The notes under the pieces were generated by a model. The model was not told where the DNA came from, searched no databases, and was given only the letters and a program-made list of their open reading frames with translations. A stretch of DNA of 32,339 bases from Gammaproteobacteria bacterium. GTDB lineage: Bacteria > Pseudomonadota > Gammaproteobacteria > UWMA-0217. Each line of letters starts with the position of its first letter. The first letter of the stretch is position 1. The DNA lies in NCBI GenBank assembly GCA_027031685.1, contig JALVPS010000332.1:1-32339 (forward strand), given 5' to 3'. The position numbers were made by a program, and so were the translations under genes. Of this stretch, positions 1 through 6,620 are shown piece after piece.

Positions 1-475
1 CCCGCCTGACGGTCCATTGCGGCAAGCGCTGGCAGCAGCGCCATTACCAAAACGACCGTTACCGAAGGCGCTTGCTCTGTCTCAAGGACACCTTCCAACG
101 GGAATTGGAACAGGCCGCACAACGGCACGGCGACAGCAAGACCGGCCGCAGCTGCCGCAAGTTGCTGGGCGACCTTCCCCGGTTCTGGACCTTTCTCAAT
201 CACCCCGGCGTGCCGATGACCAACAACCTGGCCGAGCGGGCGCTGCGCCCCTATGTCATCTGGCGCAAGACGAGCTTTTTCAGTCAATCCCACCGCGGCG
301 ACTGCTTCCGGCCCATGATCCTGTCGGTGGTTGAAACCTGCAAGCGGCTCAGGATCGGCGTCTACCAGACCCTGCGGACCATCTGTGCCCAGGGCATGCA
401 ACAGGGAGAGGTCACCTTCCGGCTGCCAATCCCCGAAAATCAGCCCTTGACAGCGGGAAGGCCGTGAACGGTTAC
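1..475 (+). mobile_element. Right end of an IS66-family insertion sequence
   Basis: The window opens inside an IS66-type element whose transposase gene ends at 467. Read from outside, the strand opposite to the transposase starts GTAACCGTTCACGG at 475, and IS66-family terminal repeats are known to begin with GTAA, so I place the right end at 475. The bases just beyond (476-483, CCCAGCGG) would be one copy of the 8-bp target duplication typical of the family. The left end lies outside the window, so the duplication cannot be confirmed here. Confidence 0.7.
3..467 (+). CDS. IS66-family transposase (TnpC), C-terminal part only
   Basis: The reading frame is open from the window edge, so this is the C-terminal ~154 residues of a DDE transposase of about 500 residues. 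The stretch NNLAERALRPYVIWRKTSFF is the hallmark IS66 segment and carries the final catalytic Glu (NNLAE); the two catalytic Asp residues would lie upstream of the window. The downstream part (RPMILSVVETCKRLRIGVY) matches the family's C-terminal region. The gene stops eight bases before the proposed IS end. Nothing visible suggests it is broken in this part. It has no functional link to its neighbours; it belongs to the mobile element that landed in the IS256-type gene to its right. Confidence 0.88.
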   Translation, partial: RLTVHCGKRWQQRHYQNDRYRRRLLCLKDTFQRELEQAAQRHGDSKTGRSCRKLLGDLPRFWTFLNHPGVPMTNNLAERALRPYVIWRKTSFFSQSHRGDCFRPMILSVVETCKRLRIGVYQTLRTICAQGMQQGEVTFRLPIPENQPLTAGRP

Positions 476-983
476 CCCAGCGGTCCCGGCCCACATCCCG
501 GCGGCACCACTCGGCATACTCCGCCTCCCATGCTCGCTTCAGGCGGCCGATCACCGAGGCCGACAGCCCCTTCGCCTCTTCACCCACCAGCACCTCCAGC
601 GCCGCCTGCATCTGCCCCGTGGCCACCCCCTTCAGGTACAGCCACGGCAGGGCCGCCTCCACGCGCCGCGCCTTGCGCACATACGGCGGCACCAGCGCCG
701 AGCGAAACACCACCGCCTCTCCCGTCCGGCTGCGCACCTTCGGCACCTTCACCGCCACCGGACCCACCCCCGTCAGGATCTCCCGCTCCGGCAGGTACCC
801 GTTGCGCACTACCGCCTTCCGGCCCCCTTCGTCCACTTGCCCCTCGTACCGCCCCAGCAGCTCGGCCAGCTCCGCCTCGATGGCCTGCTCGATCAGCCGC
901 CGCGCACCGCGTCGCAACAGCTCCGTCAGCGGGTCCTCAACCATCCCTGGCTTGCGAAATTCAACTACGCTATCTTTGCCCAT
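476..983 (-). pseudogene. IS256/Mutator-family transposase, N-terminal fragment cut by IS66
   Basis: Read on the minus strand from an ATG at 983 preceded by a good GGAGG, the frame gives MGKDSVVEFRKPG, then RRLIEQAIEAELAELLGRYE, then RKAVVRNGYLPEREILTGVG and WCRRDVGRDRW. This is the conserved N-terminal third of Mutator-type (IS256-family) transposases. After DRW the family normally continues with a Val codon; here the first base of that codon is followed directly by the IS66 terminal sequence at 475. The catalytic DDE core is therefore missing and the gene is dead. The frame stays open antisense into the IS66 element, but that extension has no meaning. Confidence 0.85.
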
Positions 984-1087
984 GGTGGCGTACCTCCTCT
1001 GCTGTTCAATCAGTTTCGACCATCCGATTCCAGCAGGGTACGCCGCCTCTCTCAATCCCTCCGTACACCACTTTCGAGCATAGCTCG
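476..1087 (-). mobile_element. Remnant of an IS256-family insertion sequence, left part
   Basis: This contains the transposase fragment plus about 100 bases of leader. The upstream part reads, on the minus strand, GAGCTATGCTCGAAAGTGGTGTAC, which resembles an IS256-type terminal repeat. I place the outer boundary at about 1087 because a different, signal-peptide-like reading frame begins immediately outside it. The exact end is uncertain by several bases. Confidence 0.55.
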
Positions 1088-1167
1088 CCTGGGTCGGAAC
1101 TGCGCCGAGCAGGCCGGCGGCGCACAAGGTGGCGCCCAACCCGATTTTTACGAGGGGTTCTTTACAC
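1088..1167 (-). pseudogene. Signal-peptide remnant of a host gene cut by the IS256 element
   Basis: Just downstream of the DsrE-like gene and on the same strand, a GAGGAGA ribosome-binding site (1175-1181) sits seven bases before a GTG at 1167-1165. The bases after the GTG read TAA, but in the neighbouring frame the sequence encodes KEPLVKIGLGATLCAAGLLG followed by AVPTQASYA. That is a basic start, a hydrophobic core and an Ala-rich cleavage site, as in an exported protein. It then runs into the IS256 end. The likely reading is the first ~27 codons of a secreted protein, cut off by the insertion and carrying a one-base slip after the start codon. The identity of the lost protein cannot be told. 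Confidence 0.4.
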
Positions 1168-1200
1168 GGCGGTGTCTCCTCGGGGGTATTGGTATGGGAA

Positions 1201-1653
1201 TTACGGCTTGATCAGGATGTAGCCCTGGCCGACGAGATCAATGATGCGCACAACGCCGGCCGAGACGCGCACGGCGACGGGATTGAGCTTGGGCGGGTGA
1301 CCTAGTTTTTTGCTCATGTTGCGGATGGTGTTGCCGCAGGCGGAAAAACGCACGCCGCCGTTGTCGATCAGGTTCTTGATGCGACCGGCATTGGCGTTGT
1401 CGGCGAACAGCAGGCGCAGGCCGGGGCCGAAGGCCACGATTTCAATATCGACCTTGTCCGGACCGTAGTGTTTGAGCAGGTTGTTGGCCACATTGAGGAC
1501 CAAGGTCTGCTTGAAGGGGTCGCGGTCCGATATCTGCAGGACCACGCGTTTTTCGGCAAAGGGCTTGGGGTGCTCGCCGGCTGTGGCGGGCAAGGTGCTG
1601 GCCAGCAGGGTGCAGACAATGAGCAGGCTCAGCCAGTTTTCCAGGCGTCGCAT
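1201..1653 (-). CDS. Secreted DsrE-family-like protein
   Basis: This 150-residue protein has a clear signal peptide (MRRLENW, hydrophobic core, cleavage near LPATAGEH). The mature part reads VVLQISDRDPFKQTLVLNVANN, then VDIEIVAFGPGLRLLF, and later VRFSACGNTIRNM. This is the layout of DsrE/DsrF-like sulfur-relay folds, including the single conserved Cys (SACGNT). Most DsrE proteins are cytoplasmic sulfur carriers; this one appears periplasmic, so its partner is unknown. I chose the ATG at 1653 because AGGAGGAGA precedes it and the signal peptide begins there; the upstream extension of the frame is not protein-like. It is transcribed away from the bufferin operon and toward the disrupted gene, which may once have been its operon partner. 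Confidence 0.75.
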   Translation of the reverse strand: MRRLENWLSLLIVCTLLASTLPATAGEHPKPFAEKRVVLQISDRDPFKQTLVLNVANNLLKHYGPDKVDIEIVAFGPGLRLLFADNANAGRIKNLIDNGGVRFSACGNTIRNMSKKLGHPPKLNPVAVRVSAGVVRIIDLVGQGYILIKP

Positions 1654-1728
1654 CGTCTTCTCCTCCTGATGGTGGAGCGTTGGTGGGGGGCAGCAGTGGC
1701 CGCCTTTGGGAAAGAAGACGCGCCCGCC

Positions 1729-1742
1729 GGAAAATTTATTCC
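1729..1742. promoter_or_regulatory. AT-rich inverted repeat between divergent DsrE-like and bufferin genes
   Basis: GGAAAATTTATTCC is an imperfect palindrome (arms GGAA/TTCC, AT-rich centre) in an otherwise GC-rich 201-base divergent intergenic region (1654-1854). It could be an operator or part of a promoter for either gene. I could not find a convincing -35/-10 pair, and an extracytoplasmic-sigma promoter for the bufferin genes cannot be judged by eye. The rest of the region holds nothing I recognise apart from the bufA ribosome-binding site. Confidence 0.25.
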
Positions 1743-1854
1743 TTTGTCGCTGTCTTGCATCCAGAACGTCGGCTGTTGCGTATTTCATCCAGGCAGGTCG
1801 CCGCGGGGCGCCTGTTCCAGGCAATCACGGCATATACCAGAGGAGAGGATCACG

Positions 1855-2130
1855 ATGAGCCCGATTCACAAGACCAGTGGGGTGGCCGCGGCCACCCTGG
1901 CCGCCGCCCTGTTGATCAGCGGCTGCGAGACCATGGCCGGCAGCGGCGGCGCCGGTAGCGACGCGGCCCAGGCCAAGGTGCACTGTTACGGCGTCAACGC
2001 CTGCAAGGGGCAGACCGCCTGTGCCACGGCCACCAACGCTTGCAAGGGCCAGAACGCCTGCAAGGGCAAGGGCTGGCTGCCCATGACCAGGGACGAGTGC
2101 GTCGCCAAGGGCGGCACGGTAGAGAGCTGA
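1855..2130 (+). CDS. bufA2: BufA2-type bufferin precursor (copper-binding RiPP)
   Basis: This 91-residue exported precursor has a Cys-rich core. It starts at an ATG eight bases after AGAGGAGAG. Residues 8-24 form a hydrophobic signal ending in ISGC, a good lipobox with Cys24. The core then has Cys44 (HCYG), Cys50 (NACKGQ), Cys56 (TACAT), Cys63 (NACKGQ), Cys69 (NACKGK) and Cys82 (DEC), with NACKG repeated three times. Bufferins are peptides in which selected Cys residues are converted to thiooxazoles by a DUF692 (MNIO) iron enzyme with a DUF2063 partner, giving a copper-binding product. Both partner genes follow directly. The lipobox suggests a membrane-anchored product, unless cleavage is by signal peptidase I further on. 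Which Cys are modified cannot be read from the sequence. Confidence 0.85.
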   Translation: MSPIHKTSGVAAATLAAALLISGCETMAGSGGAGSDAAQAKVHCYGVNACKGQTACATATNACKGQNACKGKGWLPMTRDECVAKGGTVES

Positions 2131-2137
2131 GCCGTCG

Positions 2138-2170
2138 GGTGGTCCGGGCGGCGTGGCTGCCCGGACCACC
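2138..2170 (+). terminator. Strong hairpin between bufA2 and bufB, candidate attenuator
   Basis: GGTGGTCCGGGC (2138-2149) and GCCCGGACCACC (2159-2170) pair perfectly over 12 bp around a 9-base loop, starting seven bases after the bufA2 stop and followed by GTTTCCC. The weak U-tract suggests partial termination or a 3' stabiliser. Either would give more precursor than maturase transcript, a common arrangement in RiPP operons. The bufB ribosome-binding site (CAGGAGGG, 2191-2198) lies outside the stem. Confidence 0.7.
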
Positions 2171-2204
2171 GTTTCCCGCGGCATCCGCGGCAGGAGGGCA
2201 CGCC

Positions 2205-3050
2205 ATGACGCCTCCCCACCAGGCGCGGCCGATGCTGGGCTACGGGCTGGGCCTGCGCAAGGAGCACTACACGGACATCCTGGCCGGCGACCCGCCGGTG
2301 GACTGGTTCGAGCTGCTCACCGAGAACTATCTGGTGCCCGGCGGTAAGCCGCTCCATTTCCTGGATCGCATCAGCGAGCGCTACCCTGTGGTATTGCACG
2401 GGGTGTCGCTGTCCATCGGCGGCAGCGACCCGCTCGATTTCGACTATCTGTGTCAGGTGAAGGCCCTGGCTGCGCGATGCGGCGCGCGCTGGATCTCCGA
2501 TCATCTGTGCTGGACCGGCCTGGACGGCATCAACGCCCACGACCTGCTGCCGCTGCCCTACAGCGAGGCGGCTGTGCGCCACGTGGTGACGCGGGTGCGG
2601 CAGGTGCAGGACTTTCTGGGCCATCGCATCCTGCTGGAGAACGTCTCCACCTACCTGGAATTCGACGTGGGCGAGCTCACCGAGTGGGAATTCGTCCGCG
2701 CCGTGGCCGAGGAGGCCGACTGCCTGCTGCTGCTGGACGTGAACAATATCCACGTCAGCGCCGTCAACCACGGCTTCGACCCGCTGGCCTACCTGGACGG
2801 CATCCCCGCCGAGCGGGTGTGGCAGGTCCACCTGGCCGGCCATAGCGACTACGGCCACTACCTCATCGACACCCACGACGCGGCCATCGTGCCCGCCGTG
2901 TGGGCCCTGTACCGGGCCGCGCTGCGCCGCGTCGGGCCGGTGTCGGCCATGATCGAGCGGGACGACAACATCCCGCGGCTGGACGAGCTGCTGGCCGAGC
3001 TGGCAAGGCTGCGGGCCATCGGCGAGGCGGAGCGCGCCCGTGCCGCGTGA
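2205..3050 (+). CDS. bufB: Bufferin maturase, DUF692/MNIO iron oxidase
   Basis: This 281-residue protein is the full length of the DUF692 (MbnB-like, TIM-barrel) family of multinuclear non-heme iron oxidases. The metal-ligand segments are all present: His65 in LHGVSLSIG, Asp99-His100 in ISDHLCW, Glu145 in LLENVSTY, Asp178 and His183 in LLLDVNNIHV, His209 and His213 in QVHLAGH, and His224 in DTHD. The family uses oxygen to rearrange precursor Cys residues into oxazolone/thioamide or thiooxazole groups. The ATG at 2205 follows CAGGAGGG. The gene overlaps bufC by 11 bases and follows the Cys-rich precursor, so its substrate is very probably BufA2. It acts in the cytoplasm before precursor export. 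Confidence 0.92.
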   Translation: MTPPHQARPMLGYGLGLRKEHYTDILAGDPPVDWFELLTENYLVPGGKPLHFLDRISERYPVVLHGVSLSIGGSDPLDFDYLCQVKALAARCGARWISDHLCWTGLDGINAHDLLPLPYSEAAVRHVVTRVRQVQDFLGHRILLENVSTYLEFDVGELTEWEFVRAVAEEADCLLLLDVNNIHVSAVNHGFDPLAYLDGIPAERVWQVHLAGHSDYGHYLIDTHDAAIVPAVWALYRAALRRVGPVSAMIERDDNIPRLDELLAELARLRAIGEAERARAA

Positions 3051-3825
3051 GCCGGACCTGCGCGACCTGCAGGCCGCCTTCATGGCCTGGCTGCGCCACG
3101 GCGACCCGGCCGTGACCCCCTGGGTGCGGGAGACGGCCAGCGTGGACCGCGCCACCCGCCTGGCCATCTACGCCAACGCCTACCGCGCCCGGCTGGCCGA
3201 GGCCCTGGCCGACAACTACCCGGCCCTGCACACCCTGCTGGGCGACGAGCGCTTCGACGCCCTGTGCCGCCAGTACCTCGATGCCGCCCCCTCGCGCACC
3301 CGCTCCATCCGCTGGTTCGGCGACGGCCTGGCCGACTTCCTGCGGCAGGCGCCGGACTACCGCTTCCAGCCCGTGCTGGCCGAGATGGCCCGCTTCGAAT
3401 GGGCCCTGCGCGCCGCCTTCGACGCCGCCGACGACCCGCCCCTCGCCGCCGGGGACCTGCGCCGCCTGCCGCCGCCGCGGTGGCCGGAACTGGTGCTGCG
3501 CCCGGTGGCCGCCCTGGCGCGGCTTGACTTCGCCCACAACGTGCCCGCCCTGTGGCAGGCCATCGACCAGGGCGCCGACCCCATCCCCGTCGAGCGCAGC
3601 CCGTCCCCCGTGCCCTGGGTGGTGTGGCGCCACGACGGGCGCATCCTGTTCCGCTCGCTGGCGGCCGACGAGGCCGGGGCGCTGGATGCGCTGTGCGCGG
3701 GGCAGACTTTTACCGAGCTGTGCGCTGGCCTGGGCGAGGGCCGCGACGCGGCGGCCGCCGCCCAACGCGCTGCTGCGCTGCTGCTGGGCTGGGTGGGGGA
3801 GGGCATGCTGGCCGCCCTGGACTGA
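3040..3825 (+). CDS. bufC: BufC/HvfC-type DUF2063 maturation partner
   Basis: This 261-residue protein begins at a GTG inside the end of bufB (11-base overlap, translational coupling); an ATG at 3082 is the only nearby alternative. Its N-terminal ~100 residues have the DUF2063 pattern: LQAAFMAWLRHGD, then LAIYANAYRARLAEALADNY and YPALHTLLGDERFDALCRQY. The rest is a more variable C-terminal domain (ARFEWALRAAFDA, ARLDFAHNVPALW). In MbnC and bufferin systems this partner binds the precursor leader and forms a complex with the DUF692 oxidase. No DoxX-type bufD gene follows; the next gene is nudE. The family call is secure, the exact role is inferred from homologous operons. Confidence 0.88.
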   Translation: MPREPDLRDLQAAFMAWLRHGDPAVTPWVRETASVDRATRLAIYANAYRARLAEALADNYPALHTLLGDERFDALCRQYLDAAPSRTRSIRWFGDGLADFLRQAPDYRFQPVLAEMARFEWALRAAFDAADDPPLAAGDLRRLPPPRWPELVLRPVAALARLDFAHNVPALWQAIDQGADPIPVERSPSPVPWVVWRHDGRILFRSLAADEAGALDALCAGQTFTELCAGLGEGRDAAAAAQRAAALLLGWVGEGMLAALD

Positions 3826-3834
3826 ACGCCCAGC

Positions 3835-3868
3835 GCGGCCGCCCGGCGGCCGGGGCCGGTCCGGCCGC
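3835..3868 (+). other. GC-rich hairpin after bufC
   Basis: GCGGCCG (3835-3841) can pair with CGGCCGC (3862-3868) across a self-complementary GC-rich loop, just after the bufC stop and just before the nudE promoter. There is no T-run, so it is at best a Rho-type or weak transcript end. Confidence 0.3.
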
Positions 3869-3870
3869 TC

Positions 3871-3879
3871 TGCTATCAT
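3871..3879 (+). promoter_or_regulatory. Extended -10 promoter candidate for nudE-cysQ
   Basis: TGCTATCAT matches the extended -10 form TGn-TATaaT. The -10 hexamer (3874-3879) ends six bases before the nudE ATG at 3886, so transcription would start at or very near the start codon and the mRNA would have almost no 5' leader. No good -35 is seen, as is usual with an extended -10. Confidence 0.5.
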
Positions 3880-3885
3880 CGGCCC

Positions 3886-4440
3886 ATGCCCGACAAGCCC
3901 CGCATCAACCAGCGCCAGGCCATCGCCCGCACCCGCCTGTTCCAGGTGGAGGCGTTGGATATCACCTTCGCCAACGGCACCCGCGTCAACTACGAGCGGC
4001 TGGTCACCTCCGGCCACGGCGCGGTCATCGTCGTCCCCCTGCGCGACCCGCGCACTGCCCTGCTCATCCGCGAATACGCCGCCGGCACCGAGCGCTACGA
4101 GCTGGCCCTGCCCAAGGGGCGCATGGAGGCCGGCGAGACGCCCGAGCAGGCCGCCAACCGGGAGATGATGGAGGAGATCGGCCACGCCGCGCGCCGCCTC
4201 ACCTGCCTCACCGACGTGTCACTGGCGCCCGGCTACATGAGCCACCGCACGCACATGGTGCTGGCCGAGGACCTCTACCCGCAGCGGGCCACCGGCGACG
4301 AGCCGGAGCCCATCGAGGTAGTGCCCTGGCCGCTGGACCGCCTGCTGGAGCTGGCCCTGCGCGACGACTGCACGGAGGCGCGCAGCATCGCCGCCCTCTA
4401 TATGGCACGCGATTATCTGCAACAAAGGAACCCCGCATGA
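3886..4440 (+). CDS. nudE: ADP compounds hydrolase NudE (Nudix)
   Basis: This 184-residue Nudix hydrolase has the box GX5EX7REUXEEXGU complete at residues 78-100 (GRMEAGETP ... REMMEEIGH). The segment after it (LAPGYMSHRTHMVLAEDLYP) and the C-terminal EPIEVVPWPL match NudE, which splits ADP-ribose, NADH and Ap3A-type compounds into AMP and a phosphorylated partner. The last codon overlaps the cysQ start (ATGA), and nudE-cysQ pairing is common in gammaproteobacteria, fitting shared handling of adenosine phosphates. No ribosome-binding site is seen before the ATG, consistent with the promoter lying right against it. Confidence 0.9.
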   Translation: MPDKPRINQRQAIARTRLFQVEALDITFANGTRVNYERLVTSGHGAVIVVPLRDPRTALLIREYAAGTERYELALPKGRMEAGETPEQAANREMMEEIGHAARRLTCLTDVSLAPGYMSHRTHMVLAEDLYPQRATGDEPEPIEVVPWPLDRLLELALRDDCTEARSIAALYMARDYLQQRNPA

Positions 4441-5270
4441 CTACTGCCGACCCCGCCCGCCTGGCGGCCCTGTTGGCCGACTGCCGCGTCATCGCGCAGG
4501 CCGCCGGCGAGGAGATCATGGCCGTCTACCGTACCGCCTTCACCGTGGACCACAAGGCCGATCGCAGCCCGCTCACCGAGGCCGACCTGCGCGCCCACCG
4601 CCTCATCGCCGCCCGCCTGGCCGAGCTCACGCCGCACTGGCCGCTGCTGTCCGAGGAAGGCGCCGACCTGCCCTACGCCGAGCGTCGCCAGTGGCGCACC
4701 TACTGGCTGGTGGACCCCCTGGACGGCACGCGCGAGTTCGTCAAGCGCAACGACGAATTCACCGTCAACATCGCCCTCGTTCACGACCACGAGCCGGTGC
4801 TGGGCGTGGTGCACGCCCCGGCGCTGGGCCGCATGTGCTATGCGGCGCGCGGCGTGGGCGCCTTCCAGCGCCGCGACGGGGGCGAAGAGCAGCCCCTGGC
4901 CTGCCGCGAGCTGCCCGCCGACGAGCTGGTGGTGGCCGGCAGCCGCTCCCACGGCAAGGCCGCCCTGGCCACGTTCATGGCCCGCCTCGGCCCCCACCAG
5001 GTGATCTCCATGGGCAGCTCCCTCAAGTTCTGCCTGGTGGCCGAGGGGCGCGCCGACCTCTACCCGCGCCTCGGCCCCACCAGCGAGTGGGACACCGCCG
5101 CCGCCCAGTGCGTGGTGGAGACCGCCGGCGGCCACGTCACCGACCTGGACATGCGCCCGCTGCGCTACAACACCCGCGACTCGCTGCTCAACCCCTGCTT
5201 CTTCGCCTTCGGGCGCACCTGGCGCGACTGGTCCGCCCTGCTGCCCGAGCCGCGCCCCGACGCCTGCTGA
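4437..5270 (+). CDS. cysQ: 3'(2'),5'-bisphosphate nucleotidase CysQ
   Basis: This 277-residue member of the inositol-monophosphatase fold removes the 3'-phosphate of pAp made during sulfate activation. The metal-site motifs are Glu73-Glu74 in LLSEEGADLPY, DPLDGT at 93-98 in WLVDPLDGTREF, and WD at 218-219 in TSEWDTAAAQ. FVKRNDEFTVNIALV is typical of CysQ rather than SuhB. The start overlaps the nudE stop by four bases (ATGA); AAAGGA lies ten bases upstream inside nudE. Length is slightly above the E. coli protein, with a short Arg/Pro-rich tail. Confidence 0.93.
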   Translation: MTTADPARLAALLADCRVIAQAAGEEIMAVYRTAFTVDHKADRSPLTEADLRAHRLIAARLAELTPHWPLLSEEGADLPYAERRQWRTYWLVDPLDGTREFVKRNDEFTVNIALVHDHEPVLGVVHAPALGRMCYAARGVGAFQRRDGGEEQPLACRELPADELVVAGSRSHGKAALATFMARLGPHQVISMGSSLKFCLVAEGRADLYPRLGPTSEWDTAAAQCVVETAGGHVTDLDMRPLRYNTRDSLLNPCFFAFGRTWRDWSALLPEPRPDAC

Positions 5271-5300
5271 CCCCATGACCACAACGAGGAGGTCCGACCC

Positions 5301-5648
5301 ATGCGCCGACTGCTCTCTGTACTCGTCTCCCTCAGCCTGCTCTTCGGCACTGGCCTGCAGCCAGTGCGGGCGGCCCTGGTCTCCACCGAGGCCGCCCTGG
5401 CCGGCGCGCCCTTGCCGCCGCGGGTGGACGCCACCCTGCAACGGGCCGACGTGCAGGCCCGCCTGCAGCAGCTGGGCGTGAGCCCCGAGCTGGCCCGCCA
5501 GCGCATCGCCCGTCTCAGTGACGCCGAGCTGGCCCGCCTCGACCAGCTGCCCGCCGGGGCCGGCGTCATCGAGGTGGTCGGGCTGGTGTTCATTGTGCTG
5601 ATCATCCTGGAGCTGGTGGGCGTCACCGACATATTCACCCGCATCTGA
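5301..5648 (+). CDS. PA2779-family membrane-anchored protein
   Basis: This 115-residue protein has a signal peptide at residues 1-25 (cleavage near QPVRAALV), a helical region with RADVQARLQQLGVSPELARQ and SDAELARLDQLPAG, and a C-terminal hydrophobic helix (VVGLVFIVLIILELVGV, about 92-108). This is the layout of the PA2779 family, whose genes sit next to PA2778-type cysteine peptidases, as here. The helix-turn-type segment with alternating Leu may bind the partner. The start at 5301 follows GAGGAGG. Function is not established for the family; the conserved pairing suggests it is a substrate, regulator or anchor of the peptidase. Confidence 0.78.
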   Translation: MRRLLSVLVSLSLLFGTGLQPVRAALVSTEAALAGAPLPPRVDATLQRADVQARLQQLGVSPELARQRIARLSDAELARLDQLPAGAGVIEVVGLVFIVLIILELVGVTDIFTRI

Positions 5649-5658
5649 GCCAGTGGTG

Positions 5659-6582
5659 ATGCGGCCGGCCCTGCTGCTGGCCCTGCTGCTGGCCCTGCTC
5701 CTGGCCGGCTGTGCCGGCGTCCCACCCGCGCCGGAGGGGCCAGACGTGGAGTTGGCCGCGGTGCCCTTCTTCCCCCAGCAGCGCTACCAGTGCGGCCCGG
5801 CCGCCCTGGCCACCGTGCTGCGGCACGCGGGCCGGCCGGTCACTCCCGGCGCGCTGGTGTCCGAGGTGTGGCTGCCGGAACGGCGGGGCAGCCTGCAGCT
5901 GGAGCTGGTGGCGGCCGTGCGCAGCCGCGGCCTGGTGCCCTATCGCCCGCCGCCGCGGCTGGACGCCCTGCTGGCCGAGCTGCGCGCCGGCCGGCCCGTG
6001 CTGGTGTTGCTCAACCTCGGCCTGCGCGCCGCCCCGGTCTGGCACTACGCGGTGGTGGTCGGCTATCAGACGGACCCGCCGCGCCTGATCCTGCGTTCCG
6101 GCACCACCCGGCGGCAGGCGGTGCCCCTGCGCCGCTTCCGCCGCCAATGGGGGCTGGCCGGCCGCTGGGCGCTGGTGGTGCTGCCGCCCGACCGGCTGCC
6201 GGCCGGCGACGATCCGGCCGGCTACCTGCGCGCCGTGGCCGGGCTGGAGGCCACCGGCCAGGAGACGGCCGCCGCCCGCGCCTACCGCAGCGCCCTGCGC
6301 CGCTGGCCGGACCAACCGCCCGCCTGGCTGGGGCTGGGCAATCTGGCCGCCACCGCGGGCCGGTGGGCGGAGGCCGCCGATCACTACCGGCGCGCCCTCG
6401 CCCTGCGCCCCGGCTGGCCGCCGGCCGTCAACAACCTGGCCGAGGCCGAGGCACGCCTCGGCCGGCGCGGCGCCGCCCTGCGCCTTCTGGACGCCGCCCT
6501 GGCCCGGCCCGATCTCGCCCCGCGCTGGCGGGCCGTGCTGCGCCGCACGCGGGCCGAAGTGGCCGAGCCGGCCGCGCCCTGA
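5659..6582 (+). CDS. PA2778-family lipoprotein: C39-like cysteine peptidase with TPR
   Basis: A lipoprotein signal (LLALLLAGC, Cys18) is followed by a C39-like papain-fold domain: PFFPQQRYQCGPAALATVL with the candidate nucleophile Cys45, then His129 in VWHYAVVVGY and Asp139. The C-terminal ~110 residues form TPR-like helices (YLRAVAGLEATGQETAAARA, WLGLGNLAATAGRWAEAADH, NNLAEAEARLGRRGAAL). The start could be the ATG at 5659 or GTG codons at 5653/5656; the ATG puts the signal peptide closest to normal. It lies ten bases after the PA2779-type gene and is certainly co-transcribed. The family is described as a probable cysteine peptidase at the cell envelope; the substrate is unknown. High Leu and Arg content reflects the local GC bias. 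Confidence 0.83.
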   Translation: MRPALLLALLLALLLAGCAGVPPAPEGPDVELAAVPFFPQQRYQCGPAALATVLRHAGRPVTPGALVSEVWLPERRGSLQLELVAAVRSRGLVPYRPPPRLDALLAELRAGRPVLVLLNLGLRAAPVWHYAVVVGYQTDPPRLILRSGTTRRQAVPLRRFRRQWGLAGRWALVVLPPDRLPAGDDPAGYLRAVAGLEATGQETAAARAYRSALRRWPDQPPAWLGLGNLAATAGRWAEAADHYRRALALRPGWPPAVNNLAEAEARLGRRGAALRLLDAALARPDLAPRWRAVLRRTRAEVAEPAAP

Positions 6583-6620
6583 CGGGCTCGGGGCCGGGCC
6601 CGCGTCCGGCGCGTGGCCGC

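Noticed and set aside
464..1222. Long plus-strand frames through the IS256 region
   Set aside because: They are Pro/Ser/Arg-rich shadows of the minus-strand transposase, which shows clear family motifs.
1986..3167. Long minus-strand frame opposite bufA2/bufB
   Set aside because: Low-complexity Gly/Gln/Val/His composition and no start signal; the plus-strand genes have family motifs.
2863..4185. Long minus-strand frame opposite bufC/nudE
   Set aside because: Antisense shadow caused by high GC; no motif and no ribosome-binding site.
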